Shown here piece by piece: positions 18,113 to 28,400 of a stretch of DNA of 34,242 nt (position 1 is its first letter; each line of letters opens with the position of its first letter). Source of the stretch: an uncultured Opitutia bacterium (GTDB lineage Bacteria; Verrucomicrobiota; Verrucomicrobiia; Opitutales; UBA953); NCBI GenBank assembly GCA_903868455.1, contig CAIPVK010000037.1, positions 1-34,242 of the forward strand, in the 5' to 3' direction. A program made the translations under genes and the position numbers. The notes below the pieces were generated by a model. It saw only the letters and a list, made by a program, of their open reading frames with translations. It searched no databases and was not told the DNA's origin.

Positions 18113-21100
18113 ATGAGACTCACCAAGACCGCCTTGGTTGCCGCCGCCTGCGCGCTGACCGCTTTCCAAGTCCGAGCCCAGGCCCAAGTAGGCCCCGTCA
18201 CCGTCCTCGACCCCGCCATCACGATCGCGGTCGACACCACCCTGACCAATCCCGCCGGGGGAGGCACCATCGCCATCACGCCGGGTGCGACCCTGACGAT
18301 CTTCAGCGAGTATGCCACGACGGTCGACGCCGCCTTCCTCGAGAACGGCGACACCGCCGCCGCCAACCTGACCCCCGTCGACGGCGTCGTCTTCAAGGTC
18401 GATCCGCTCACCGGTCTCCCGACGGGCGGCAACGTCGTCAAGGAGGGCGGAGGCGTCCTCCAGATCAACTCATGGACCGTCCTTTCCGGCACCCAGCGCG
18501 CCGGCACGGCCTGGTGGGCCGACACCGACGGCGCCCTCGGCTACGACGATCCTTTCACCGCCTCCTCCCACCTCGTCGGGGGCGACAGCATCAGCGATCT
18601 CCAGCCCACCGTCACGGGCGATCCCGACGGCCGCAACGCCACCCGCCTCAACGGCCTGCAGGGCACCTTCACCATCAACCAGGGCACGGTCCGCCTCGCG
18701 GGCTTCCTCAACGTCTGGCACGATCAGGGCGACAACGACACCATCAACCTCGCCCCGCTCGGCCCTCCCCCTCGCTTCACCGTCGAGAACGCCGACCAAG
18801 CCCCGCTGCTCTCGCAGCGCATGACCGGGGTCTCCGCCATCATCCTCAACGGTTCGTCCGTCCTTGAGCTGACGAACTCGCCGCTCAATATCCCGACCGG
18901 CACCTCCAACGTCGTCACCCAGGGCAACGCCCTGCGCGTCCAGTACCTTCGCAACCTGCAGGCCGGCCTCGACGCCGACACCGGCGCGGAGCACGACCAG
19001 ATCCAGACCGAGCTCGTCGTCGGCACCACTTCCGAGTACCGCGCCCTCGTCCACATCGACCAAGGCCGCACCGGCTCCATCGGCATCCTCGCCGGCGCGG
19101 GAGACGTGGTGAAGTCCGGCGCGGGCGATTTCCTCGTCATCAACGAGTCGCGCCTCACCGGCAACGTCACGGTCGCGGGCGGCCGTCTCATCCTCGATTC
19201 CGCCGAGGGGCGCGCCCTCGCCAGCGCGGCGAGCGTCACGCTGGCCGGCACGGTCGACGCCACCGACCTCGCCGCGGCCTCCGACACCGCCATCTCCACC
19301 GGCTCCCGCCGCGGCGCCCATGTCCGCTACCTCGAGCAGGACATCGACACCAACGGCGACGGGATCGACGAGCCCCGTTACAAGCCCGCCTACGCCCCCG
19401 CCCCCGGCACCCGGATCCTCACGTCCGTCGACGCCGCCGGGGTCATCACCTGGTCCGAGACGCTCTCCGGCGCCGAGCTCGAGATCCGCGGCGACCAGAC
19501 GATCCGCAACTTCCAGTCCAACTTCGCCCTGTCGGCCGCGCCCGACACCGCCGGCACCTTCGCCAACACCGCCGCCTCCGCCGTCCAGCGCGCGGCCGAC
19601 GTCACCAACCGCGGCGAGCTCGTCATCGCCGGCACCGGCAAGGGCGCCGCCGTCATCCTCGGCGGCCATTCCCTCACCGTCCGGCAGGACAAGGGCCGCG
19701 ACGGCCTCTACGAGGGCAAGATCCTCGGCGGCTTCGACTACGCCGCCACGCTGACCGACGAGGGCGCCGGCTCCTACCTGCTCGCCTTCGACGCGCTGCC
19801 CTCCTTCGGCACCTTCCAGCTCCGCGTCACCGGCTCGGAGGATGGCGCCGCGCCGCGACTCACCGCCGCGACCGACGTCACCTCGGCCGACGAGATCCGC
19901 TCCAACATCGCCTCCGCCCTGGGCATCGCCCCCGCCTCCGTCACCGTCACCGACGTCAGCGCCCTGACCGGCGACGCCCTCGCCTGGCGCGTAGACGTCG
20001 GCGCCTCGGGCACCCTCGACCAGGCCCTCAACCTCCGCGCCGGACGCCTCGTCCTCGACGCGACGTCCGCCGACGCCAAGCTCGCGCTCAACCTCGAGGA
20101 GTCGACCTTCGGCGAGATCGAGACCCGCGCCGGCGCCCTCATCGTCAACGCCGTCGGGCTCGGCAACTCCCGCGTCAACGTCGCCTCCGGCGAGCTCCGC
20201 CTCTTCCAGAACGACACCGGCACGCTCGAGGCCTCCGTCCTCGGCGCCGGCACCCTCCGCGTCGTGGCCTTCGCGGAGATCGACAACGGCTCGGGCACGC
20301 CCATCCAGATCAACTCCGAGGGCACGCGCGGCACGCTCAACTTCGCCCAGCAGCAGCTCGGCTTCACCGGCGAGCTCGTGGTCAACGACGGCGTCAACGT
20401 CTCCCTCTCCGCGGTCGGCGGCCCCGGCGCGATCGTCGACACGCTCGCCAACGCCTCCGCCATCACGCTCGACGGCCAGGGCGGGCCCGGCTCCACGCTC
20501 AGCTTCAACGACACCAACCAGCTCGTCCGCAACCTCTCCGGCGACGCCGCCTCGCGCATCGAGCTCGGCCGCGGGACGATGACGCTCGTGCAGGCCGACG
20601 GCTCGCGACGGTTCCTCGGCGAGATCACCGGCGTGGGCAGCATCCTCAAGGAGGGCTCGGCCGACTTCGCCTTCCGCGGCGTCGACGCCCTCGGCGTCGC
20701 CGGCAGCGACTTCACCGGCGCCCTCGCCGTCCGCCAGGGCTCCGTCTCGCTCGCCACCGCCGACACCCTGCGCTCCGTCTCCGGCGTCGCGCTCGTCTCG
20801 GGCGCCACGCTCGCCTCCTCCGGGACCAACCAGACCTTGGGGGCGCTCTTCGGCGAGGCCGGCAGCACCGTCAACCTCGGCGCCGCCACCCTGAGCGTCG
20901 GCTTCACGCCGGCCCAGCTCGCGGCCTTCCGCCAGCAGCTCGAGACCTCCTTCGGCCTGCAGCTCACCCTGGCCCACAACTACCTCGGCACGACCGGGAA
21001 CGCCTACGACCTGCTCCGCTTCACGCCCCCGCTCGCCGCCTCGCGCCTGCTCGAGGCGGGCGACCTCGACCGCACCCCGCTCAACATCACGGTGGGCGAG

Positions 21101-24100
21101 GAGATCGACTTCCTGGCCGGCGACCTCGGCATGGCCGACCAGACCCGCATCTACCTCGAGCGCGTGCTCTACCGCCTCGACCGCGACGGCGACGGCTCCA
21201 TCTCCGCCGGGGAGGAGGCGACCGCCGCCGCGTCCGCCGCCACCCTCGGCTTCGCCGGCTCGATCATCGCCACCGGCGCAAACCAGTCCGTCGCCTTCGG
21301 GGGCGAAACCGTCGTCGCCAAGGTCGCCCTCAGCAAGACGGGTTGGGAGACGCTCCGCCTGCTCGGATCCTCCAACCAGCTCGGCGGCGCCGCCGTGGTC
21401 GTCCGACAGGGCGTCCTCGAGGCCGCGCCCGCCGCCCTCGCCACCGCGGGCTCGGTCGTCGTCCTCGCCAACTCCGCCACGCTCGACCTCGACGGCGACG
21501 GCGACATCGACGCCGACCTCGCCCTCGGCGGCGTGGATGTCAACAACGACGGCGCCTTCGACGACGCCGACCGCGTCGTCGACGGGACGCTCGCCCTTTT
21601 CGTCGACGCGGGCTCCGTCGACTGGACCCTGCCCATCCTCGGCGACGGCAACCTGCGCAAGACCGGCGCCGGCACCCTCAGGCTCTCGCCCACCTCGGCC
21701 CTCCACACGGGCCTGACCGAGGTCGAGGGCGGCACGCTCGAGCTTACGCTCCTCCGCGCCTCGGCCGACCCCCTCGTGCTCGACGCCACGCTCGGCGCCG
21801 CCACCGTCTCGGCCGACGCCACCCTCGCCCTGCGCACCGACTCGGCACTTACCGGCGTCGGCACCGACTTCGCCTATGTCGCCGCCGGCGGCATCGCGGG
21901 CGACGGCACCCTGGCCAAGCTCGGCCGCGGGACCCTCTCCATCGACGGCTCGCTCGTCGCCGTGACCGGCGGTCTCCGCGTCGACGGCCTCGGCGCGCCC
22001 CTCACCACCCTTTCCCTCGACGTGCGCGAGGGCGCCTTGCGCTTCACCGGCGAGCTGCCCTTCGGCGGCTTCGTCGGCCGCTCCGCCATCGCCGAGGGCG
22101 CCGCCCTTGTCCTCGACCTCGACGCGGGCGACACCGCGACGCTCTCCGCAGAGCTCTCCGGCGCCGGCACGCTGCGTCGCACCGGCGCGGGCGTCCTCGC
22201 CCTCGACACCGACCCGACCTACGCCGCGCCCGCCACCCTCGGGTCGCTCGGCTTCACCGGCAGCCTCGAGCTCGCCGGAGGCGAGACCTCGATCGAGAAC
22301 GCCGGCGCCTTCGCCAACGCCAAGGTCGCCGTGCTCGGCGCGGGAACCACGCTCACCCTCCGCGCCGGCGCCTATCGCTTCGCCGGCCTGACCGGCGAGG
22401 CTGGCACGATCTTCGCCCTCGACCCCGCGACCGTCCTCACGCTCGACGTCACGACGCCCGCCGGCGCCGCCACGCCCCGCCTCGACACCTTCCTCGGCCG
22501 GTTCACCGGCTCGGGCGACCTTGTGAAGACGGGCGACGGCATCCTCAGCCTCGAGCCCGACGCGGCCAACGCGCTCGGCGGCATCACCGTCGCCGCCGGC
22601 ACGCTCCGCGCCAGCATCGACGGCATCGGCTCGGCCACCTCCCTGGCCGTGGACGCCGGCGCGTTCCTCGAGTTCAACGTGGCCACCGGCGCCGACGAGA
22701 CCTACCTCGCCGCCATCACGGGCGCCGGCGCGGTCTCCAAGTTCGGTGACGGCATCCTCCGCCTCCTCGGCGACTCGACCCTGTCCACCGGCGACCTGCG
22801 CGTCCTCGGCGGCGCCTTGGTCGTCGACGACCGCCGCGTCGGCGGCGTCATCCCCGCGGCCGCCGTCTCCGAGGGCGCGACCCTCGAGGTCCTGCTCACC
22901 GGCGACCGCAGCCTCGCCTCCCAGGTCACCGGAGCCGGCAACCTCGCCTTCGACGGCGACGGCGTCGCCCGGACCGTCACCCTTCTCAACGCGCCCGCCC
23001 ACACCGGGCTCGTCTCCCTCAAGGGCCTCGCCTCGCTCGCCTTTGACGCCGCCGTCGGCGACGTCACCCTCGGCGGCTTGGCCGCCGACACCGGCAGCGT
23101 CGTGACGCTCAACGGTGGCCAGACGCTGACCCTCGACCAGACCTCCGACGGGTCGTTCCTCGGCTCCTTCGCCGGTTCCGGCAACCTCGTCATCCAGGGC
23201 GAGGGCGTCTTCGCCTACGAGGCCGACTCGGGCGACCTCGGCGCCTTCGGCGGCACCGTCACGGTCGACGGCGGCAAGCTGCAGGTCGGCGTGGCCAACA
23301 CCAAGGAAATCGCCCTCGCGGACGGCTCCACCCTCCTGATCGACGTCGCCGATCCCCTCGCGACCGCGGCCTACGCCGGCCAGCTCGAGGTGCTCTCCGG
23401 CACCGCCTCGCTCGTCAAGGTGGGCGCGGGCACGCTCGACCTCACCGCCGGTATCCCGCGCGACCCCCTGTCGCCCGGCGGCATCGACACCCTGACCGTC
23501 TCCGAGGGTCGCGTCCTCGCCGGCGTGGTGGCCGGCGCCATCCTCGACGGCGCCGACATCATCCTGGCCGACGGCGGCTCGCTCGCCGTCTCCGTCGCCG
23601 CCGACACCACCGTCTCCATCACCGAGCTGATCACCTCGGATGGCTCCGGCGGCGGCGCCTTCGAGAAGGACGGCGCCGGCACGCTCGTGCTCGAGAAGGG
23701 GACTTCCACCGCCGACCTGACCGTCACGGCCGGCACCCTCCAGCTCGGCCTCCCCGCCGCGACCGCCGCGGTCGGGGGCGATGTCACCGTCGCGACCGGT
23801 GCCGCGCTCACCGGCGCGGGTTCCGTCTCCGGCGACCTCGCCAACGCGGGCACCCTCGCTCCGGGGTATTCCCCGGGCACGCTCACCGTCGCGGGCGATT
23901 TCACCAACTCCGGCAACCTGGTCATGGAGCTCGGCGCCGCCGACAATGACCGCATCCGGTTCGCGGGCGCCGCCACCCTCAATGACGCCGGGACCGGGAC
24001 GCTCGAGCTCGTCCGCTTCGGCGCAGGTTCCCTCTTCGGCCGCCGAGCCGACCTTCTTGTCGACACGGCCTCGCCCGGCGCCCCCAGCTTCGTCGACGCC

Positions 24101-25378
24101 GGATCAGGCGCGCGCTTCGCCGATGTCGTCACGCGCACCTCGGACAACCTGCGCACCCTGGTCTTCTACCCCTCCTCCCTCGCGTCCGATCCCCGCCTCG
24201 CGGTGAGCGGCCTCGCGCGCGACGGCGAGGTGGCCGCCTATGCCGTCCGATCGGACGCCGAGTACGCCGCGCTCCTCGCCGGCAATCCCTACCTCGCGAC
24301 CATCCAGGCCGCCGCCCGCGTCGACCTCGTCGCCGACCCGGTCGACGGCGCCATCAGCCGCTCCACGCTCGCCGGCACCTTCACCGCCTTCGGCGCCCGC
24401 CTCGCGGTGCTCTCGGACGACGCCCTGCGCACGGCCGTGGCGAACTTCTCGCCGCGCGGCCATGCCGCCGCCCTCTCCGGAGCGGTCGCAGGATTCCGCT
24501 CGCACGCCGACACCCTCCAGCGCCGGCTCGAGCAGCGCCGGTTCGACGGCGCCGACATGTCGGTCAAGTCCAACGACTGGTTCGTCGACGCGACCGCCGG
24601 CCAGCTCGACCTCGACAACGGCGGCGAGGCCCGCAACAGCGGCGCCACCGCCGGCCTGATCCGCCCCATGGGCGTGGACGGTTACTGGGCCGTCACCCTC
24701 GGGGTCGAGACGCTCGACGCCGAGGCCGGTTCGGCCGGTTACAAGGGCGCCGGCTTCCGCGTCGGAGGCGCCGTGGGCGTGATGAACGTCAACCGCACCC
24801 TCTCCCTCGACGCCGGCGTCTCCCTCGCCTCGCTCTCCGGAGACCTCTCGCGCAGCTCGCTGCTGGGCGGCTCCAATGTCACCGATCCCTCGGCCACCGG
24901 CATCGGCCTCTGGGTCAGGGGCTCCGCCGCCGTCGCCGTGGGCGACCTCGCGCTGACACCCTTCGTCTCCCTGGAGCATTCCAAGACCTCGCTCGACGCC
25001 ACCCGAGAGTCCAACCCCGGCGATTCCCTGGCCGTGTCCGACATCGACCATACCCAGACCGCCGCCCGCGCCGGCTTCGGCCTTCACCGCAGCTGGGTCT
25101 CGGATGCCGGCGACTGGCGCTATCGCCTCGGTCTGGAGGTCGCCTACGCCCTCCAGCTCGACGGCGACGACGCGACCATCGTCTCCAGCCACGCCCAGCT
25201 CGGCGGCGGCGACGTCTCCTCGACCTTCGGCGTCCTGCCCGGCGACGGCCTCTCCGTCGCCCCCACGTTCACCTTCGGCCCCTCGCCGGACAGCACCTTC
25301 ACCCTCGGCCTGCGCCTCGAGCAGGGTTCCGAGGGCGAGGCCACCTCGCTCCAGCTCGGCTATCGCCGCAAGTTCTGA
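18113..25378 (+). CDS. Giant autotransporter (type V secreted) with PATR beta-strand repeats and C-terminal beta-barrel, copy 1
   Basis: Signal peptide MRLTKTALVAAACALTAFQVRAQA; many units of the type GSGDLVKTGDGILSLEP..GGITVAAGTLRAS; APGYSPGTLTVAGDFTNSGNLVMEL before the barrel; ends FTLGLRLEQGSEGEATSLQLGYRRKF. Confidence 0.93.
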   Translation: MRLTKTALVAAACALTAFQVRAQAQVGPVTVLDPAITIAVDTTLTNPAGGGTIAITPGATLTIFSEYATTVDAAFLENGDTAAANLTPVDGVVFKVDPLTGLPTGGNVVKEGGGVLQINSWTVLSGTQRAGTAWWADTDGALGYDDPFTASSHLVGGDSISDLQPTVTGDPDGRNATRLNGLQGTFTINQGTVRLAGFLNVWHDQGDNDTINLAPLGPPPRFTVENADQAPLLSQRMTGVSAIILNGSSVLELTNSPLNIPTGTSNVVTQGNALRVQYLRNLQAGLDADTGAEHDQIQTELVVGTTSEYRALVHIDQGRTGSIGILAGAGDVVKSGAGDFLVINESRLTGNVTVAGGRLILDSAEGRALASAASVTLAGTVDATDLAAASDTAISTGSRRGAHVRYLEQDIDTNGDGIDEPRYKPAYAPAPGTRILTSVDAAGVITWSETLSGAELEIRGDQTIRNFQSNFALSAAPDTAGTFANTAASAVQRAADVTNRGELVIAGTGKGAAVILGGHSLTVRQDKGRDGLYEGKILGGFDYAATLTDEGAGSYLLAFDALPSFGTFQLRVTGSEDGAAPRLTAATDVTSADEIRSNIASALGIAPASVTVTDVSALTGDALAWRVDVGASGTLDQALNLRAGRLVLDATSADAKLALNLEESTFGEIETRAGALIVNAVGLGNSRVNVASGELRLFQNDTGTLEASVLGAGTLRVVAFAEIDNGSGTPIQINSEGTRGTLNFAQQQLGFTGELVVNDGVNVSLSAVGGPGAIVDTLANASAITLDGQGGPGSTLSFNDTNQLVRNLSGDAASRIELGRGTMTLVQADGSRRFLGEITGVGSILKEGSADFAFRGVDALGVAGSDFTGALAVRQGSVSLATADTLRSVSGVALVSGATLASSGTNQTLGALFGEAGSTVNLGAATLSVGFTPAQLAAFRQQLETSFGLQLTLAHNYLGTTGNAYDLLRFTPPLAASRLLEAGDLDRTPLNITVGEEIDFLAGDLGMADQTRIYLERVLYRLDRDGDGSISAGEEATAAASAATLGFAGSIIATGANQSVAFGGETVVAKVALSKTGWETLRLLGSSNQLGGAAVVVRQGVLEAAPAALATAGSVVVLANSATLDLDGDGDIDADLALGGVDVNNDGAFDDADRVVDGTLALFVDAGSVDWTLPILGDGNLRKTGAGTLRLSPTSALHTGLTEVEGGTLELTLLRASADPLVLDATLGAATVSADATLALRTDSALTGVGTDFAYVAAGGIAGDGTLAKLGRGTLSIDGSLVAVTGGLRVDGLGAPLTTLSLDVREGALRFTGELPFGGFVGRSAIAEGAALVLDLDAGDTATLSAELSGAGTLRRTGAGVLALDTDPTYAAPATLGSLGFTGSLELAGGETSIENAGAFANAKVAVLGAGTTLTLRAGAYRFAGLTGEAGTIFALDPATVLTLDVTTPAGAATPRLDTFLGRFTGSGDLVKTGDGILSLEPDAANALGGITVAAGTLRASIDGIGSATSLAVDAGAFLEFNVATGADETYLAAITGAGAVSKFGDGILRLLGDSTLSTGDLRVLGGALVVDDRRVGGVIPAAAVSEGATLEVLLTGDRSLASQVTGAGNLAFDGDGVARTVTLLNAPAHTGLVSLKGLASLAFDAAVGDVTLGGLAADTGSVVTLNGGQTLTLDQTSDGSFLGSFAGSGNLVIQGEGVFAYEADSGDLGAFGGTVTVDGGKLQVGVANTKEIALADGSTLLIDVADPLATAAYAGQLEVLSGTASLVKVGAGTLDLTAGIPRDPLSPGGIDTLTVSEGRVLAGVVAGAILDGADIILADGGSLAVSVAADTTVSITELITSDGSGGGAFEKDGAGTLVLEKGTSTADLTVTAGTLQLGLPAATAAVGGDVTVATGAALTGAGSVSGDLANAGTLAPGYSPGTLTVAGDFTNSGNLVMELGAADNDRIRFAGAATLNDAGTGTLELVRFGAGSLFGRRADLLVDTASPGAPSFVDAGSGARFADVVTRTSDNLRTLVFYPSSLASDPRLAVSGLARDGEVAAYAVRSDAEYAALLAGNPYLATIQAAARVDLVADPVDGAISRSTLAGTFTAFGARLAVLSDDALRTAVANFSPRGHAAALSGAVAGFRSHADTLQRRLEQRRFDGADMSVKSNDWFVDATAGQLDLDNGGEARNSGATAGLIRPMGVDGYWAVTLGVETLDAEAGSAGYKGAGFRVGGAVGVMNVNRTLSLDAGVSLASLSGDLSRSSLLGGSNVTDPSATGIGLWVRGSAAVAVGDLALTPFVSLEHSKTSLDATRESNPGDSLAVSDIDHTQTAARAGFGLHRSWVSDAGDWRYRLGLEVAYALQLDGDDATIVSSHAQLGGGDVSSTFGVLPGDGLSVAPTFTFGPSPDSTFTLGLRLEQGSEGEATSLQLGYRRKF
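24455..25378 (+). repeat. Copy-1 C-terminal barrel region, long direct repeat with 30687-31622
   Basis: Colinear with copy 2 apart from a 12-bp (4-aa) length difference; includes ttccgctcgcacgccgacaccctccagcgccggctcgagcagcgccg, identical at 24494 and 30726. Confidence 0.8.
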
Positions 25379-25400
25379 TCCCCCTTCCACGCCCCTTCCC

Positions 25401-28400
25401 ATGCGCCTCAGCCGCACCTTCCTCGCCCTCGCCGCCGGCCTCGCCGGCAACGCCTCGGCCGCCAACATCACGGTCGACGGCGACCGGACGATCACATCGC
25501 TCTCGGAGATGACGGGCAACAACTTCGCCCTCGGCAACGGGGCGACCCTGGTCATCGACCTCCAGAACGCCCTCGGCGCGCCGATCGACGGCACGTTCTC
25601 GGGAGCGTTCCAGGATGGTTCCTACGACGGCACCGGCGCCCTCAACCCCGGCCTCGACCGCACTGGCACCCTCGTGAAGGCGGGCGGCGGCACGCTGCAG
25701 TACAACGGCTTCTCCAACCTCGGCTACCTCGGAAACCGCTCGTTCGACGGCGGCCTGCTCTCGCCGCTACCGACCGACCTCCGCCCGCTCGTCGCCGGCG
25801 GGACCTCCAACGCCGGCGCCCAGCAGGGCTTCGGCGGCATCGTCATCATCCAGCAGGGCCAGCTGCAGGTCTCGGGCTACATCAACCAGTGGGCCGACTA
25901 CGGTCCCTTCAACGCCGCCTTCGGCGTCGGGGGCGTCATGCTCGGCGCCGCCGCGACGGTGGTCGACGCCGGCGGCAAGATCTCCTTCCGCAACACCGCG
26001 CTGAACCTGCCCGGCGCCGCCGCCAACCTCGACGACACCGAGCACAACAACCCGGCCACCCCGCTGGTCGGCCGCCTGAATTACCTCAACAACCTCCGCG
26101 CCTCCACCGCCTCGCGCGTCGAGACCGGTGCCGACGACACGCACATCCTCGTCCTCCATTCCGACATGGACGCGGTGGGCCTGCCCTTCGCGGAATCGAC
26201 CCTCGGCGTCCTCGAGGGCAAGGGGCGCGTCTACAAGACCGGCGCGAGCGACCTGCGCGTCACCAACTCCTCGACCTTCTCCGGCGAGTTCGTCGCCAAC
26301 GGCGGGCGTCTCATCCTCGCCGCCGGCTCCGGCGACACCCTCTGGTCCGCCAAGTCCGTCAATCTGGCCTCGGGAGGGCAGGGCACCAACGTCGGCTTCG
26401 ACGTCGGCGACAGCCTGCACTGGAAGCCCAGCTACGCTCCCGGCAACGCCGGCCCCACCACCCTCGTCGTCCAGGGAGCCCAGCGACTCCGCAACTTCCA
26501 GTCGCTCTACGCCGACGGCGGGTTCACCTCGCTGCTCCTTCCCGGCACCGGCGCGGGCAACTTCGTCGAGCTCGCCTCCGCCGGCGACATCCTGACCGTC
26601 GACCACGAGGCGGGCTACGACGGCTATTTCACCGGCTCCGTCGTGGGCGCCGCCGACGCCGTGACCGGCGTCCGCGGCCAGGCCCTCGGCACGCTGGTCA
26701 AGACGGGCGAGGGCGCCCTCGCCCTCTTCTCGGTCGGCAACAACATGAGCCGTCTCGAGATCCGCGCCGGCCGCGTCGTCTCCAACGTCCAGAGCCTCGG
26801 CTCGGGAGAGGTCGTCCTCTCCGGCACCGGCTCGCTCAGCATCGTCCAGAACGACGCCGGCGCGCTGCGCGCGGTGATCCGCTCCGACTCGACCGCCACG
26901 ACGACCTCACTCGTCTTCCGCCCGACCGACAGCATCCAGTACCGCGGCGCCGACGGCGCCGACCTCGGCAACGCCGACGAGGGTCTCGCCGACATCGTCG
27001 TCGCCCAGCCGTTCTTCTACGGCCAGGTAATCGTCGAGGACGGCAACGACATCGCCTTCTCCGCCGGCAACAACAACGCCTTCGAGAACGCCTCCGCCAT
27101 CATCCTCAACGAGGGCGCGAGCGGCCGCGAGACCTCCATCCGCTTCAACGACACCAACCAGCTCGTCCGCAACCTCCAAGGTTCCGCCTCCTCCCGCATC
27201 TACCTCGGCCGCGGCGACATCACCTTGGTCAACGCCGCCTCCACCACCTACTCGGGCGGCATCTCCGGCGTCGGCAACCTGATCAAGTCCGGCGCCAACA
27301 CCTTCACCCTCGCCGGCTCCAACAACTACTTCGGCGCGACCGTCGTCACCGGCGGCTCCCTCGTCGCCTCCTCCGCCTCCGGCATCGGCAACACCTCCGG
27401 CCTCGTCGTCGACGCCGACGCCGTCTTCACCGCGACATCCGAACAAGCCATCGGCGGGCTCTTCGGCCTCGCCGGCGCCAAGGTCACCGTTTCCGGCGCC
27501 CTCACGGTCGGCGTCCCCGACGACCTCCGCGACCGTCTTGTGAGCGAGCTGGACAGCCTGCCCGGAACCGTCCCCGCCGTCTCCGCCGCCTACTATCTCG
27601 CGACCGAGTCCGCCGGCGTCCTGCCCGGCTTCGGCTTCTCGCCCGCCACCACGCTCGGCTATCTGGTGCGCCAGTACGGCCTTGTCGCCGCCGGCGCGAC
27701 TGAAGCCGAGGTCGCCGCCTACCTCGACGCCGACGGGTCCGGCTCGACGACCCTCGACGACCTCTCGGCAGGGGATATCGAGGCGAACCGCGACCTGCTC
27801 GCCTTCTCCGGCGCCCTGACGGTCGGCGGCGCCCTGACCAAGACCGGCGCGGAGCGGCTCACCCTCCTCGGGACGGTCACCTTCACCGGGGCGGATCGCC
27901 GCGTCATCGTCGAGCAAGGCACGCTCGAGGTCGCCCTCGCGACCCTCGGCTCCGCCTCCGCCATCGAGGTCGGCGCCGACGGCGCCATCGAGCTGGGCGT
28001 CTCGGCCGACAGCACCCTCGGACTCGCCCTTTCCGGCACCGGCACCTTCCGCAAGACCGGGGCCGGCGCCCTGCGTGTCGACCGCGGCGCGGGCGCGCCC
28101 GCCTTCGACGGTCTCTACGACGTCCTGGGCGGCGACCTCACCGTCGCCTTCCGTCCCTCCGCCCTCGCCGGCGTCGCCCGCGAGGGCTCCGTCGCGACGG
28201 CGGCCGGCACCTCCTTCACCGCCGAGGTCGCGACCGATCTGTCGTGGGCGGGCGAGGTGTTCGGTTCCGGCGATTTCATCAAGACCGGCGCGGGCTCGCT
28301 CACGATGACCTCCGAGGCCGTCTCGCCGCTCTTCACCACCGGCACCGTCCGCGTCGTCGGGGGAGCCCTCACGGCCGCCGCCACGCCCGAGGCCGACCTC

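Noticed and set aside
18470-23002. 1510-aa antisense ORF within autotransporter 1
   Set aside because: Gly/Glu/Ala/Val/Asp-rich shadow ORF; the sense frame has signal peptide, PATR repeats and barrel.
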